This document shows, piece after piece, positions 49,299-58,542 of a DNA stretch of 64,000 nucleotides. The DNA is taken from assembly GCF_016908635.1 (NCBI RefSeq), contig NZ_JAFBEG010000013.1, positions 1 to 64,000 of the forward strand, written 5' to 3'. The stretch's first letter is position 1, and every line of letters begins with the position of its first letter. The stretch comes from Sporohalobacter salinus (GTDB lineage: Bacteria; Bacillota; Halanaerobiia; Halobacteroidales; Acetohalobiaceae). The notes beneath the pieces were generated by a model that was not told where the DNA came from, ran no database searches, and saw nothing but the letters and a program-made list of their open reading frames with translations. The position numbers and the translations under genes are program-made.

Positions 49299-50689
49299 TG
49301 GATAAGATGGAAGAGGAATGCGGAGTTTTTGGTATCTATGCATCTGATGGTAAGTGTGATGTAGCTAATCTCACTTATCTTGGGCTTCATGCTTTACAGC
49401 ATCGTGGACAGGAAAGTGCTGGTATCTGTGTTAATAATAGTGGAGAGCTAAGAGTTTATAAAGATATGGGATTAGTGACGAATATTTTTGATGAGGAAAA
49501 ATTATCTGATTTAACAGGAGAGATGGCTTTAGGTCATGTTCGCTATTCAACGACAGGTTCTAGCCTTTTGGCCAATGCTCAGCCTTTATTGGTTAATTCT
49601 AGCAAGGGGGATTTGTCATTAGCTCATAACGGTAATTTAGTTAATAGTGATGAAATAAGACATAATTTAGAAGAGCAGGGTACTATCTTTCATTCAACGT
49701 TGGATACTGAGGTTATTGCTCATTTAGTAGCTAGGTCCTTTAAAGATGATATTATTGAAGCTATTACACATAGTTTACAGCAGATTAAAGGTGCTTTTAG
49801 TATTGTAGCTATGACAGAGGATAGCTTGATTGCTGCTAGAGATCCCTATGGTTTTAGACCTCTATCTTTAGGTCGTAAAGGAGATAATTATGTAGTTGCT
49901 TCTGAGACTTGTACTTTCGATATTATTGGTGCCGAATTAATTAGGGATATTGAGCCTGGTGAGATGGTAATAATCAATGAAGATGGAATTGAAAGTTTTT
50001 ATTATAGTGAACAGAGACCGAATACTTTCTGTGTTTTTGAATTTATCTATTTTGCTCGTCCAGACAGTATTATAGGGGGACAGAATGTTCATCTAGCTCG
50101 CCGAGAGATGGGAAGACAGTTAGCTCGTGAAATGGATGTAGAAGCTGATTCGGTAATACCCGTTCCTAGCTCAGGAATACCATCTGCTTTAGGATTTTCT
50201 GAAGAATCAGGTATTCCTTATCAGCAAGGAATATTGAGAAATAAATATGTCGGCCGAACTTTTATTCAGCCAACACAAGAAATTAGAGATTTAAAAGTAA
50301 GATTGAAATTAAATCCAATTAAAGAAATAATAAAAGATAAAAAGGTAATCCTAATTGATGATTCGATTGTTAGAGGAACTACTAGTAAGCAAATTATCAG
50401 AATGGTAAGATCAATTGGAGCTAAAGAAGTTCATATGGCTATATCATCACCACCAGTAGCTTATCCTTGTTATTATGGTATGGATACATCACGCCGCAAG
50501 GAATTAATTGCTGGTCAGAAGGATATAGAAGGTATTTGTCAACATATTGGAGCTGATTCGCTCCATTATTTAAGTCAAGAAGGCTTATTAAATTCTATTA
50601 ATGCTAATGGGTATGGCTTTTGTACAGCTTGTTTTGATGGAGAGTATCAGATTGAGACTGGAATAGATAAATTTGCGCTAGAAAAGTAA
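49262..50689 (+). CDS. purF: Amidophosphoribosyltransferase
   Basis: PurF makes phosphoribosylamine from PRPP and glutamine, the first committed step. The catalytic cysteine lies in [13 protein letters not shown] after a short leader that is probably removed. The PRPP site is [17 protein letters not shown]. Cysteines in [16 protein letters not shown] and FCTACF match the [4Fe-4S] ligands of the Bacillus-type, oxygen-sensitive enzyme. I keep ATG at 49262, which has GAGGAG upstream and overlaps purL by 37 bases; ATG at 49298 (TAATG) is a good alternative and would give 463 residues. Confidence 0.94.
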   Translation: MADKYRKQDRRLMDKMEEECGVFGIYASDGKCDVANLTYLGLHALQHRGQESAGICVNNSGELRVYKDMGLVTNIFDEEKLSDLTGEMALGHVRYSTTGSSLLANAQPLLVNSSKGDLSLAHNGNLVNSDEIRHNLEEQGTIFHSTLDTEVIAHLVARSFKDDIIEAITHSLQQIKGAFSIVAMTEDSLIAARDPYGFRPLSLGRKGDNYVVASETCTFDIIGAELIRDIEPGEMVIINEDGIESFYYSEQRPNTFCVFEFIYFARPDSIIGGQNVHLARREMGRQLAREMDVEADSVIPVPSSGIPSALGFSEESGIPYQQGILRNKYVGRTFIQPTQEIRDLKVRLKLNPIKEIIKDKKVILIDDSIVRGTTSKQIIRMVRSIGAKEVHMAISSPPVAYPCYYGMDTSRRKELIAGQKDIEGICQHIGADSLHYLSQEGLLNSINANGYGFCTACFDGEYQIETGIDKFALEK

Positions 50690-50706
50690 TAAATGGAGGT
50701 GAGAGA

Positions 50707-51741
50707 ATGGGATTATCTTATGAAGATGCCGGTGTAAATATCGATGCTGGCGAAGAAGCAGTAGATAAGATAGGACAACATGTAGAATCCACTTTTGGGC
50801 CAGAGGTATTGACGGAACTAGGTAGTTTCGGGGCTTTATTTGCTCCAAATCTTACTGAATATGAAGAGCCAGTCTTTGTTGCTGGTACTGACGGAGTAGG
50901 TACTAAATTAAAAGTAGCTTTTATGATGGACAAACATGATACTATCGGAATTGATTTAGTAGCTATGTCAGTTAATGATATTGTAGTTCAGGGAGCTCGT
51001 CCTCTCTTCTTTTTGGATTATTTAGCTATCGATAACTTAATTCCAACTAAAACTGAAGAAATTGTGAAAGGAATTAGTCGAGGATGTAAGAAAGCAGGGG
51101 CAGCTTTAATTGGTGGTGAAATGGCTGAAATGCCTGGGTTTTATAGTCAAGATGAGTATGATTTAGCTGGATTTGCTGTTGGAATTGTAGATAGATCAGA
51201 AATAGTTACTGGCGAAGATATAGAATCTGGTGATAAAGTAATTGGTTTAACTTCTAATGGAATTCACAGTAACGGTTATTCTTTGGCTCGGAAGGTCTTA
51301 TTTGAAGTAGCTGGTTATGATGTGGAAACAGAATTAGTAGAACTTGATGACCAGTTAGGCCATGAATTGTTAAAACCAACTAAAATTTATGTGAAACCTA
51401 TTTTAGAATTATTAGATGAGTTTAAATTAAAAGGAATAGCTCATATTACTGGCGGTGGATTGGTAGAGAATTTACCCCGTATTCTACCTGAAGGAACAAA
51501 AGCAGTACTTGATTCGGATATTTGGCCGACACCGGTAATTTTTGATTTGATACAGCAAGAAGGGAATATAGAATTAACTGAGATGTATCGTACTTTCAAT
51601 ATGGGAATTGGAATGGCTATTGTTGTAAGTGCAGATAAGGCAGAGGAAGTTTTGACTAAATTAAATGAATTAGAGGAAGAAGCCTATCTTATTGGAGAAA
51701 TCCAGGGTGGTAATCAGACAGTCGACTTAAATTTGGAGTAA
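50707..51741 (+). CDS. purM: AIR synthetase
   Basis: PurM closes FGAM to AIR using ATP. The 344-residue protein has LSYEDAGVNIDAGEEAVDKI, FVAGTDGVGTKLKVAF, DLVAMSVNDIVVQGARPLFFLDY, and GGEMAEMPGFY. SNGIHSNGYSLARKV and HITGGGLVENLPRILP follow. GGAGGTGAG precedes the ATG, 17 bases after purF. Confidence 0.97.
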   Translation: MGLSYEDAGVNIDAGEEAVDKIGQHVESTFGPEVLTELGSFGALFAPNLTEYEEPVFVAGTDGVGTKLKVAFMMDKHDTIGIDLVAMSVNDIVVQGARPLFFLDYLAIDNLIPTKTEEIVKGISRGCKKAGAALIGGEMAEMPGFYSQDEYDLAGFAVGIVDRSEIVTGEDIESGDKVIGLTSNGIHSNGYSLARKVLFEVAGYDVETELVELDDQLGHELLKPTKIYVKPILELLDEFKLKGIAHITGGGLVENLPRILPEGTKAVLDSDIWPTPVIFDLIQQEGNIELTEMYRTFNMGIGMAIVVSADKAEEVLTKLNELEEEAYLIGEIQGGNQTVDLNLE

Positions 51742-51765
51742 GATTATAAAAGTGAGGTGGAGTAA

Positions 51766-52377
51766 TTGGGGAAGAAATTAGTTATTGGTGTTTTAGCTTC
51801 CGGAAGGGGGACTAATCTACAGTCGATAATTAACAGCATTGAAGAAGAGAGATTAGATGTCGAAATTGGAATTGTAATTAGTGATAAGGCAGATGCCAAG
51901 GCTTTATCACGAGCAGAAGATCATGGTTTAAAGCAACAGTGCATAAGACCTAGTGAGTTTGATAATATAAAAGAGTATGAAGCAGAAATGATTAAGGTTT
52001 TAGAAGAAAATAATGTAGAATTAGTTGTAATGGCTGGTTTCATGAGGATTTTAAGTTCTTATTTTATTCAGTATTATTCTAATCAAATTATGAATATTCA
52101 TCCATCATTATTACCTTCTTTTCCTGGGACTGATGCTCAAAAGCAGGCTCTTGAGTATGGAGTGAAGGTAAGTGGTTGTACAGTTCATTTTGCTGATGAG
52201 GGAATTGACAGTGGCCCCATTATTATACAATCAGCTGTGCCGGTGTTAGAAGATGATACAGTAACAAGTCTTTCTAAGCGGATTTTGGCTGAGGAACATC
52301 GGCTCTATCCAAAAGCAATTCAACTTTATGCTGAGAATAAATTGAGAATTAGAGCGGGGAAAGTAGAGATTATATAA
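51766..52377 (+). CDS. purN: GAR transformylase (folate-dependent)
   Basis: PurN transfers a formyl group from 10-formyltetrahydrofolate to GAR. The 203-residue protein has VLASGRGTNLQSIINSI, VVMAGFMRILSSYFI, the active-site NIHPSLLPSFPGTDAQKQAL and GCTVHFADEGIDSGPIIIQ. The start is TTG with GAGGTGGAG upstream. It is followed by purH after 21 bases. Confidence 0.96.
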   Translation: MGKKLVIGVLASGRGTNLQSIINSIEEERLDVEIGIVISDKADAKALSRAEDHGLKQQCIRPSEFDNIKEYEAEMIKVLEENNVELVVMAGFMRILSSYFIQYYSNQIMNIHPSLLPSFPGTDAQKQALEYGVKVSGCTVHFADEGIDSGPIIIQSAVPVLEDDTVTSLSKRILAEEHRLYPKAIQLYAENKLRIRAGKVEII

Positions 52378-52398
52378 AAATTAATTTGAGGTGATAAT

Positions 52399-53967
52399 AT
52401 GGAACAGATACGATATGCTTTAATTAGCGTTTCGGATAAAACAGGAATTGTGGAGTTTGCAAAGGGGCTGCATAAGTTGGGAGTTAATATTGTGTCTACT
52501 GGAGGTACCGGAGCTAAATTAAAGGAAGCAGGAATTCCGATTGTAGATATTCCACAGGTAACTGATTATCCAGAGATGATGGATGGTAGAGTTAAGACAC
52601 TTCATCCTGCTGTACACGGAGGTATTTTAGCTGTTAGAGATAATGAAAAGCACATAACTGAACTTAAGGAATTGGGAATTAAACCGATAGATTTAATTGT
52701 AGTTAATCTTTATCCTTTTGCTGAGACAATCTCTAAAGATAATGTAACATTTGAAGAAGCAATTGAAAATATAGATATTGGTGGGCCTACAATGATTAGA
52801 TCAGCTGCTAAGAACTGTAATGATGTGGGGGTAGTAGTTGATCCTACAGATTATGATGGGATTTTAGAGGAGTTAAAGGAGAATGGAGTAGAATTATCAT
52901 CTGATAGAAAATTAGAGTTAGCCTATAAAGCCTTTAAACATACTGCAGAGTATGATCATTTGATTCAGGATTATCTCTTTGACTTTGTTAAAGATGAAGA
53001 TGAAGCCAAGGAAGTAATCCGAGAACGATATGAGAAGGTTAGTGATTTACGCTATGGTGAGAATCCTCATCAAAAGGGAGCTTTTTATCGACAAATGGAG
53101 ACAACAGAACCTTCGATAACAACAGCCAAGCAGCTGCATGGTAAGGAATTATCTTTTAATAATATTAATGATACCAATGGAGCCTTAGAATTAGTGAAAG
53201 AATTTAGTGCTAAACCAGCAGCAGCAGTGATTAAACATGCTAATCCCTGTGGTATGGCGACAGCGGATACTTTAGTTGAGGCCTACAAGCAGGCTCATGC
53301 TGGAGATCCTGTTTCAGCTTACGGTAGTATTGTAGCTTTAAATCGTAAAGTTGATAAAAAAACGGCAGAAGAGATAGCAGATCCTGAGAAATTTGTTGAA
53401 GTAGTAATTGCTCCTAGCTTTAGTAAAGATGCTTTTGAAATTTTGCAGAATCGATGGGAGAGTGTGCGGTTGTTAGAAACTGGCGAGTTGTTTATCGATG
53501 AAGATACTACTGAAAAGGATATGAAAAAGGTTGTCGGCGGTCTGTTAGTGCAGGATCGTGATCTAGCTCAATTAGATGAATCGGAGCTTGAGATTGTAAC
53601 TGATCGTCAGCCGACTGATCAGGAACTTAAGGATATGTTATTTAACTGGAAGGTTGTTAAGCATGTTAAATCTAATGCTATCGTGATGGGTAAAGATGAA
53701 CAGATTGTCGGCGTTGGTGCTGGACAGATGAGTCGGGTAGATGCTATGATTATTGCTGGACGAAAGGCAGGGGAAAGAAAAGAAGAAGCAGTAGTAGCTT
53801 CTGATGCTTTCTTTCCTTTCGCTGATGCAGTTAAGCAGGCAGCTGAGATGGGGATTACAGCTATTATTCAGCCCGGTGGTTCAATTAGAGATGAAGAAGT
53901 AATAGAAGCTGCTAATGAACATGGTATTGCTATGGTTTTTACTGGTCGGAGACATTTTAATCATTAG
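52399..53967 (+). CDS. purH: Bifunctional AICAR transformylase/IMP cyclohydrolase
   Basis: PurH carries out the last two steps to IMP. The N-terminal IMP cyclohydrolase domain has ALISVSDKTGIVEFAKGL, STGGTGAKLKEAGI, and TDYPEMMDGRVKTLHPAVHGGIL. The C-terminal transformylase domain has LRYGENPHQKGAFY, AAVIKHANPCGMA and the closing SDAFFPFADAVKQAAEMGITAIIQPGGSIRD. Length 522 residues is typical. It ends the purine operon at a terminator. Confidence 0.97.
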   Translation: MEQIRYALISVSDKTGIVEFAKGLHKLGVNIVSTGGTGAKLKEAGIPIVDIPQVTDYPEMMDGRVKTLHPAVHGGILAVRDNEKHITELKELGIKPIDLIVVNLYPFAETISKDNVTFEEAIENIDIGGPTMIRSAAKNCNDVGVVVDPTDYDGILEELKENGVELSSDRKLELAYKAFKHTAEYDHLIQDYLFDFVKDEDEAKEVIRERYEKVSDLRYGENPHQKGAFYRQMETTEPSITTAKQLHGKELSFNNINDTNGALELVKEFSAKPAAAVIKHANPCGMATADTLVEAYKQAHAGDPVSAYGSIVALNRKVDKKTAEEIADPEKFVEVVIAPSFSKDAFEILQNRWESVRLLETGELFIDEDTTEKDMKKVVGGLLVQDRDLAQLDESELEIVTDRQPTDQELKDMLFNWKVVKHVKSNAIVMGKDEQIVGVGAGQMSRVDAMIIAGRKAGERKEEAVVASDAFFPFADAVKQAAEMGITAIIQPGGSIRDEEVIEAANEHGIAMVFTGRRHFNH

Positions 53968-53976
53968 TAATTAGCT

Positions 53977-54003
53977 AGAGTCTGGATTATCCAGGCTCTT
54001 TTA
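53977..54003 (+). terminator. Terminator after purH
   Basis: A hairpin AGAGTCTGG/CCAGGCTCT with a 6-base loop has one G-T pair and is followed by TTTTATTTTT. It ends the pur operon. Confidence 0.88.
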
Positions 54004-54023
54004 TTTTTATAGTTGGAATCTTA

Positions 54024-54047
54024 TAAGTATTTTTGCAAAAATACTTA
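54024..54047. promoter_or_regulatory. 24-base perfect palindrome over the pab promoter -35
   Basis: Each half is TAAGTATTTTTG and its complement, with no spacer. It covers the -35 TTGCAA (54033-54038) of the promoter below and has no following T tract, so an operator is more likely than a terminator. The regulator is unknown. Confidence 0.75.
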
Positions 54048-54061
54048 AGTTAGTATATAAT
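54033..54061 (+). promoter_or_regulatory. Promoter of the pab genes
   Basis: TTGCAA (54033-54038) and a perfect TATAAT (54056-54061) are 17 bases apart, about 85 bases before the chosen start of the first gene. Confidence 0.75.
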
Positions 54062-54146
54062 AATAAAAAATCTTCTTAACATAATATGTAAGCTAACAGA
54101 AGAAAGTTTTGTTGAATTTGTCATGATTAGAAAGGATGATAAGTCA

Positions 54147-55640
54147 TTGTATTTTCCAACTAAAAAGAGATTAAAGTCTTTAACTAAAAAAGGGAATATA
54201 GTTCCGGTTTATCGTAAAATTCCAATAAATGATGAAACACCAATTTCAGTAATTGAGAAGTTAGAAGGGAATAGTGAGGATTTCTTTTTATTAGAAAGTG
54301 GGAAGGGTCCAGAAAATATTGCTCGTTATTCTTTTCTTGGTTATAAACCTTTCATGACTTTTAGAAGTAAAGGAGATAAGATTACAATAGAAAAAGGATC
54401 AGAGGAAGTGGAAAAGGTTGGACATCCTTTGACGGAATTAAGGCAGATTATGGATCAATATCAACCAGTTGAGGTTGACAAATTGCCTAAATTCTATGGT
54501 GGAGGCATAGGCTATTTTAGTTATGATGTGGGGAGGTTTTTTGAGGATTTACCAACAGATGCTGATGATGATTTAGAATTGCCAGAAATTTTCTTTGCTT
54601 TTACTGAGAGAGTGATTGTTTTTGATCATGTAGCTGAAGAATTAATTATAATTTCCAATTTAAGGCTACAGCAGGGAGAAGTAGAAGAATTATATGTTCA
54701 AGCTAAAGAAGAGATTGATAGCATGGTTGAAGATATAACTAGCAATGATTACCAAGATAACATAAGAGAATTTGATGATTTGGCTTTTGTTGAAGAAGAC
54801 TTAGATTATAACGCTAGCTTTAGTAAAGAGGAATTTGCTGAAGCTGTTCGGCAGGCTAAGGATTATATTAAATCCGGCGATATCTTTCAGGTTAATCTAT
54901 CTGTCCGGGTAGATACTCCTGTAACGGAGGATTCTTTTACAATTTATAAAGTATTACGTAAGTTGAATCCATCCCCTTATATGGCTTATTTAAACTTTGG
55001 TGATTTTCAGATTGTAAGCTCATCGCCAGAATTGTTAGTTCGTTCTTTAGATGGAATAGTGGAAGCAAGACCAATTGCTGGTACTAGACCGAGGGGAGAT
55101 ACTGAGGAGAAAACACAGGAGTTAGCTGAAGAATTGATTAATCATCCCAAGGAAAGAGCAGAACATATTATGTTAGTTGATTTAGAACGAAATGATTTAG
55201 GAAGAGTTGCTGATTATGGAACGGTAGAAGTTGATGAATTAATGGTGATTGAAGAATATTCTCATGTGATTCATATAGTTTCTAATGTAAGAGGAGAGTT
55301 ACATGAAGATAAAGATTGTTTTGATGTTTTAAGAGGAGTTTTTCCTGGAGGAACTATTACTGGAGCCCCGAAGGTTAGAACTATGGAGATAATTGAAGAA
55401 TTAGAACCGGTTAGACGGGGGCCTTACACTGGTTCGATTGGATTTTTAGGTTTTGGAGAAGAGATGGAATTAAATATTGTAATAAGAACTATGGTAATTA
55501 AAGATGGTAGAGCTTATATTCAGGCAGGAGCAGGTATAGTTGATGACTCTATTCCCGAAAAGGAGTACGAGGAATCGCTTAAAAAAGCTGAAGCACTACT
55601 AAAGACAATTACTTTGGTGGAAGAGGGTGATATCCAGTGA
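54147..55640 (+). CDS. pabB: Anthranilate/aminodeoxychorismate synthase component I
   Basis: Chorismate-using enzymes of this family make either anthranilate (TrpE) or aminodeoxychorismate (PabB). The 497-residue protein has the chorismate-binding signature RPIAGTRPRGDTEE, then HIMLVDLERNDLGRV and FPGGTITGAPKVRTMEII. It looks TrpE-like at the N terminus (YFPTKKRLKSL, IPVYRKI, LLESGKG), including the serine of the tryptophan-binding motif. Neighbours pabA and pabC favour folate synthesis. I prefer TTG at 54147, with AAAGGATG upstream, over ATG at 54123, which has no ribosome site. Confidence 0.8.
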   Translation: MYFPTKKRLKSLTKKGNIVPVYRKIPINDETPISVIEKLEGNSEDFFLLESGKGPENIARYSFLGYKPFMTFRSKGDKITIEKGSEEVEKVGHPLTELRQIMDQYQPVEVDKLPKFYGGGIGYFSYDVGRFFEDLPTDADDDLELPEIFFAFTERVIVFDHVAEELIIISNLRLQQGEVEELYVQAKEEIDSMVEDITSNDYQDNIREFDDLAFVEEDLDYNASFSKEEFAEAVRQAKDYIKSGDIFQVNLSVRVDTPVTEDSFTIYKVLRKLNPSPYMAYLNFGDFQIVSSSPELLVRSLDGIVEARPIAGTRPRGDTEEKTQELAEELINHPKERAEHIMLVDLERNDLGRVADYGTVEVDELMVIEEYSHVIHIVSNVRGELHEDKDCFDVLRGVFPGGTITGAPKVRTMEIIEELEPVRRGPYTGSIGFLGFGEEMELNIVIRTMVIKDGRAYIQAGAGIVDDSIPEKEYEESLKKAEALLKTITLVEEGDIQ

Positions 55641-56236
55641 TTTTGATGATAGATAATTACGATTCTTTTACGTACAATTTAGTACAGTATTGTGGACAAT
55701 TAGGTGTAGATATTAAGGTTCAGAGAAATGATAAAATTACAATTGAAGAAATAAAAGAGTTAAATCCAGAAAAAATAATTATTTCTCCCGGACCTTGTAC
55801 TCCCTTAGAAGCCGGAATTTCTAATGATGTAGTAAGAAATTTTAAAGGTGAAATTCCTATTTTAGGGATCTGTTTAGGTCATCAGTGTATTGGGCATGTT
55901 TTTGGAGCAAATATTATTAGAGCTGAAAATTTAATGCATGGCAAGACTTCTGAGATACATCATAATGAAGAAGGAATATTTACAGATGTTGAAGTTCCAT
56001 TTATAGCTACTAGATATCATTCTTTAATTATTGAGCGAACTACAATACCTGATTGTTTTGAGATCACTGCTTGGACTGAAGATGATGAAATTATGGGGAT
56101 TAGACATAAAGAATATGATATTGTTGGTCTTCAGTTTCATCCGGAATCAATTTTGACTAAAGCTGGACATGACCTATTGGCTAACTTTTTGGAAGCACCT
56201 AAACTTGACCATAGTGTGATTGATTATGCTATTTAA
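55637..56236 (+). CDS. pabA: Glutamine amidotransferase PabA/TrpG
   Basis: This 199-residue protein supplies ammonia to component I. It has MILMIDNYDSFTYNLVQY, SPGPCTPLEAG, the nucleophile cysteine in GICLGHQCIGHVFG and the histidine/glutamate in LQFHPESILT. It overlaps the gene before it by 4 bases and pabC after it, so the three are coupled. PabA and TrpG cannot be told apart by sequence alone; a single protein may serve both pathways. Confidence 0.92.
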   Translation: MILMIDNYDSFTYNLVQYCGQLGVDIKVQRNDKITIEEIKELNPEKIIISPGPCTPLEAGISNDVVRNFKGEIPILGICLGHQCIGHVFGANIIRAENLMHGKTSEIHHNEEGIFTDVEVPFIATRYHSLIIERTTIPDCFEITAWTEDDEIMGIRHKEYDIVGLQFHPESILTKAGHDLLANFLEAPKLDHSVIDYAI

Positions 56237-57086
56237 TATTAATGGAGATATTTTATCTTTAGAAGAGGCACGAATTTCTCCGTTAGATCGCGGTTATTTA
56301 TATGGTGATGGTATATTTGAAACCATGCGGTCTTATGGTTCTGAAATCTTTAAATTGGATGAGCATTTAGATAGATTATATAATTCTGCTCAGGCTATTT
56401 TATTAGATATACCTTATTCTAAGGAAGAATTGATTACAGAGATTGAAAGGACTTTATCTGCTAATAAATTGACAGAAGAAGATGCATATATTAGGATTAG
56501 TTTTTCCAGAGGAGAAGCAGAATTGGGGATTGATCCTACTGAAGCTACTAATCCAACGTTGATGATTATAACTAAACCTTTAACTTCTCCTAGTGCTGAA
56601 TTATATGAAGAAGGTTGGGAAGTGGTTACTGTTCCTACCCGCAGAAATCATATAGAAACAGTTAATCCTAGAATTAAGTCCTGTAACTTTTTAAATAATA
56701 TTCTAGCTAAAGCAGAAGCTAAATTATTTGATGCTGATGATGGTATTATGCTCAATCAGCAGGGGTATGTAACTGAAGGTACGGTTAGTAATGTATTTTT
56801 AGTTAAAGATGGAATTTTAAAAACACCACCTCCGTCAGCTGGACTTTTGGCTGGAATAACCCGTAAAGTAGTAATTGAAACAGCTGATGAATTAGGAATT
56901 CTGGTTAAAGAAGAGAATTTAACTAGACATGATTTTTATATGGCTGACGAAGCTTTTGCAACAGTAACTTCAGTAGAAATTATTCCTATAGTTAAAATGG
57001 ATGATAGAGAGATTGGCAGTGGAAAACCTGGTCCAATAACAGAGAAACTTTTTAAGAATTTTCCTCGTCCAGGGAGCATTGTATAA
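56226..57086 (+). CDS. pabC: Class IV aminotransferase, probable aminodeoxychorismate lyase
   Basis: PabC splits aminodeoxychorismate to p-aminobenzoate and pyruvate with PLP. The 286-residue fold type IV protein has RGYLYGDGIFETMRSYGSEIFKLDEHLDRLYNSA, the PLP lysine in NPRIKSCNFLNNILAKAEA and VTEGTVSNVFLVKDGILKTPP. Branched-chain or D-amino-acid aminotransferases share this fold; the pabB-pabA context favours PabC. ATG at 56226 overlaps the end of pabA; a TTG at 56220 is possible. A terminator follows. Confidence 0.85.
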   Translation: MLFNINGDILSLEEARISPLDRGYLYGDGIFETMRSYGSEIFKLDEHLDRLYNSAQAILLDIPYSKEELITEIERTLSANKLTEEDAYIRISFSRGEAELGIDPTEATNPTLMIITKPLTSPSAELYEEGWEVVTVPTRRNHIETVNPRIKSCNFLNNILAKAEAKLFDADDGIMLNQQGYVTEGTVSNVFLVKDGILKTPPPSAGLLAGITRKVVIETADELGILVKEENLTRHDFYMADEAFATVTSVEIIPIVKMDDREIGSGKPGPITEKLFKNFPRPGSIV

Positions 57087-57142
57087 TTGAATGTATAGGA
57101 TAAGTTAAATAAAGTGGCATACATCAATATTTTAATATATTA

Positions 57143-57170
57143 AGAGCAGTCGTAACGGCTGTTCTCTTTT
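57143..57170 (+). terminator. Terminator after pabC
   Basis: An imperfect hairpin (AGAGCAGTC with GGCTGTTCTCT) with a short loop is followed by TTTTATAATA. Confidence 0.7.
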
Positions 57171-57202
57171 ATAATATGATATAATTCGGAGAAACAAATA
57201 AT

Positions 57203-57260
57203 AGCAGCTTCGTTAATGAAAGTTTAACTTAAAAGCATAATAAGTAAGGACGAAGTTGCT
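57203..57260 (+). promoter_or_regulatory. Inverted repeat in the leader of the YheO-like gene
   Basis: AGCAGCTTCGT (57203-57213) and ACGAAGTTGCT (57250-57260) pair over 11 bases with one G-U, around an AT-rich 36-base loop. It lies 48 bases before the start of the regulator gene. It does not match a riboswitch class I know. Confidence 0.45.
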
Positions 57261-57307
57261 AATGTTGATTTGCAGATATTATCATAGTTAGAATGGAGGA
57301 AGTTTAA

Positions 57308-57985
57308 ATGAATATTTTAGTAGATGATAATCGAGAAGTCCATCCGTACTTAGAGAACATGAAATCAATTGCTAAAGGAATATATGTTTTTTTAGGTGAA
57401 GATTCAGAGGTAGTTATTCATGATCTAAGTGATCCTACTAGTTCAATTATTTTTTTGGCTGGAGAGTTAACTGATAGAAAATTAGGGGGGCCGATAACTG
57501 ATTTAGGTTTGGAGATTTTGCGTAGAGCAGCCAATGGAGCAAACCCAGAAGATATCTTAAATTATCGTAATCAGACAGAAGATGGTCGGACTTTTAAATC
57601 CTCAACTCTGTTTATTAAAGATGATATGGGGGAAGTTATAGGTTGTTTGTGTATTAATTATAATGTAACTAAATTATTCTTAGTTGAAAATATTATCGGG
57701 AACTTCTGCAAAATGAAAGAAGATAGTAATGAAAATTCTGATCAACAACAGATGCAGTATGAAATTTTTGCTAATGATATAGATGATGTATTAAGCAAAA
57801 TGATAGAAGCAGCTATAAATCAAGTGGAGAAGCCAGTACCTTTTATGAAGAAACAGGATAAGCTTAAAGTGATTGAATTTCTAGAGCAAAAAGGTGTTTT
57901 TGCTATTAAAAGATCTGTAGATAGGGTTGCTAATGAATTAAGTGTTTCGCGTTATACTGTCTATAATTATTTAAAAGAAATTTAA
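57308..57985 (+). CDS. YheO/DauR-type transcriptional regulator
   Basis: The 225-residue protein has an N-terminal PAS-like YheO domain (IYVFLGEDSEVVIHDLSDP; TLFIKDDMGEVIGCLCINYNVT). A C-terminal helix-turn-helix ends RVANELSVSRYTVYNYLKEI. Relatives regulate amino-acid catabolism genes and often lie next to ridA. Here a decayed ridA follows directly, keeping the linkage but probably losing the partner. GGAGGAAG precedes the ATG. Confidence 0.85.
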   Translation: MNILVDDNREVHPYLENMKSIAKGIYVFLGEDSEVVIHDLSDPTSSIIFLAGELTDRKLGGPITDLGLEILRRAANGANPEDILNYRNQTEDGRTFKSSTLFIKDDMGEVIGCLCINYNVTKLFLVENIIGNFCKMKEDSNENSDQQQMQYEIFANDIDDVLSKMIEAAINQVEKPVPFMKKQDKLKVIEFLEQKGVFAIKRSVDRVANELSVSRYTVYNYLKEI

Positions 57986-58007
57986 TAAAATTAAGTTAAC
58001 TAAAAGA

Positions 58008-58303
58008 ATGAAGAACATACTGATGAAGCACCAGCAGCTGTAGGAGCTTATTCACAAGCAATTGAAGCAGGAGATACTGTCTATGTTTCAGGACAGATTG
58101 CTATTGATCCTAAAACAGAAGAGTTAATTGATGGAGATGTAGAAACACAAGCTAAACAAGTATTAGAAAATTTAACTGCTATTTTAAAAGAAGCAGGCTG
58201 TAGTTTAAAAGATGTAGTTAAGGCAGAGGTCTTTTTAGATGATATCGATAATTTCGGTGCTGTAAATGAAATATTTAGAAAAATTAGATTCAGTAAAGCA
58301 TGT
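58008..58303 (+). pseudogene. ridA: Decayed RidA family gene
   Basis: From 58022 one frame reads DEAPAAVGAYSQAIEAGDTVYVSGQIAIDP, then ENLTAILKEAGCSLKDVVKAEVFLDDIDNFGAVNEIFRK, a clear RidA (imine deaminase) body of about 90 residues. The likely start, ATG at 58008 (MKNI...), is one base out of frame, so a one-base loss near codon 5 is implied. The C-terminal part with the conserved arginine region is missing; after KAC the sequence becomes unrelated and ends at 58360. RidA removes reactive enamine/imine products of PLP enzymes. Confidence 0.85.
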
Positions 58304-58348
58304 ATTTTAATTTATAATTCTCAAATACTATTTACTATCAAAAAGCTA

Positions 58349-58377
58349 TTGACAAATTAATAGATTTATAGTATCAT
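58349..58377 (+). promoter_or_regulatory. Promoter of tRNA-Phe
   Basis: TTGACA (58349-58354) and TATCAT (58372-58377) are 17 bases apart, 20 bases before the tRNA. It overlaps the tail of the ridA remnant. Confidence 0.8.
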
Positions 58378-58396
58378 GTGTAAATGTAGGTTATGT

Positions 58397-58472
58397 GGCG
58401 AGATAGCTCAGTTGGTAGAGCAGTGGATTGAAAATCCTCGTGTCCCCGGTTCGAATCCGGGTCTTGCCACCA
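58397..58472 (+). tRNA. tRNA-Phe (anticodon GAA)
   Basis: The 76-base sequence folds as a cloverleaf. The acceptor is GGCGAGA with TCTTGCC (one G-U), the D arm contains AGCTCAGTTGGTAGAGC, the anticodon loop is TTGAAAA with GAA, and the T arm is CCCCGGTTCGAATCCGGGT. The CCA end is encoded. Confidence 0.97.
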
Positions 58473-58507
58473 TTTTTATTTGATGACAAAATTTTTTTAA
58501 ATATATT

Positions 58508-58542
58508 AAAAGAGCTAGTTGATTTTCAACTAGCTCTTTTTT
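58508..58542. terminator. Bidirectional terminator between tRNA-Phe and lgt
   Basis: A perfect stem with left arm AAAAGAGCTAGTTGA and complement, loop TTT, is followed by T on the plus strand and preceded by A. It overlaps the lgt stop codon and serves both converging units. Confidence 0.9.
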
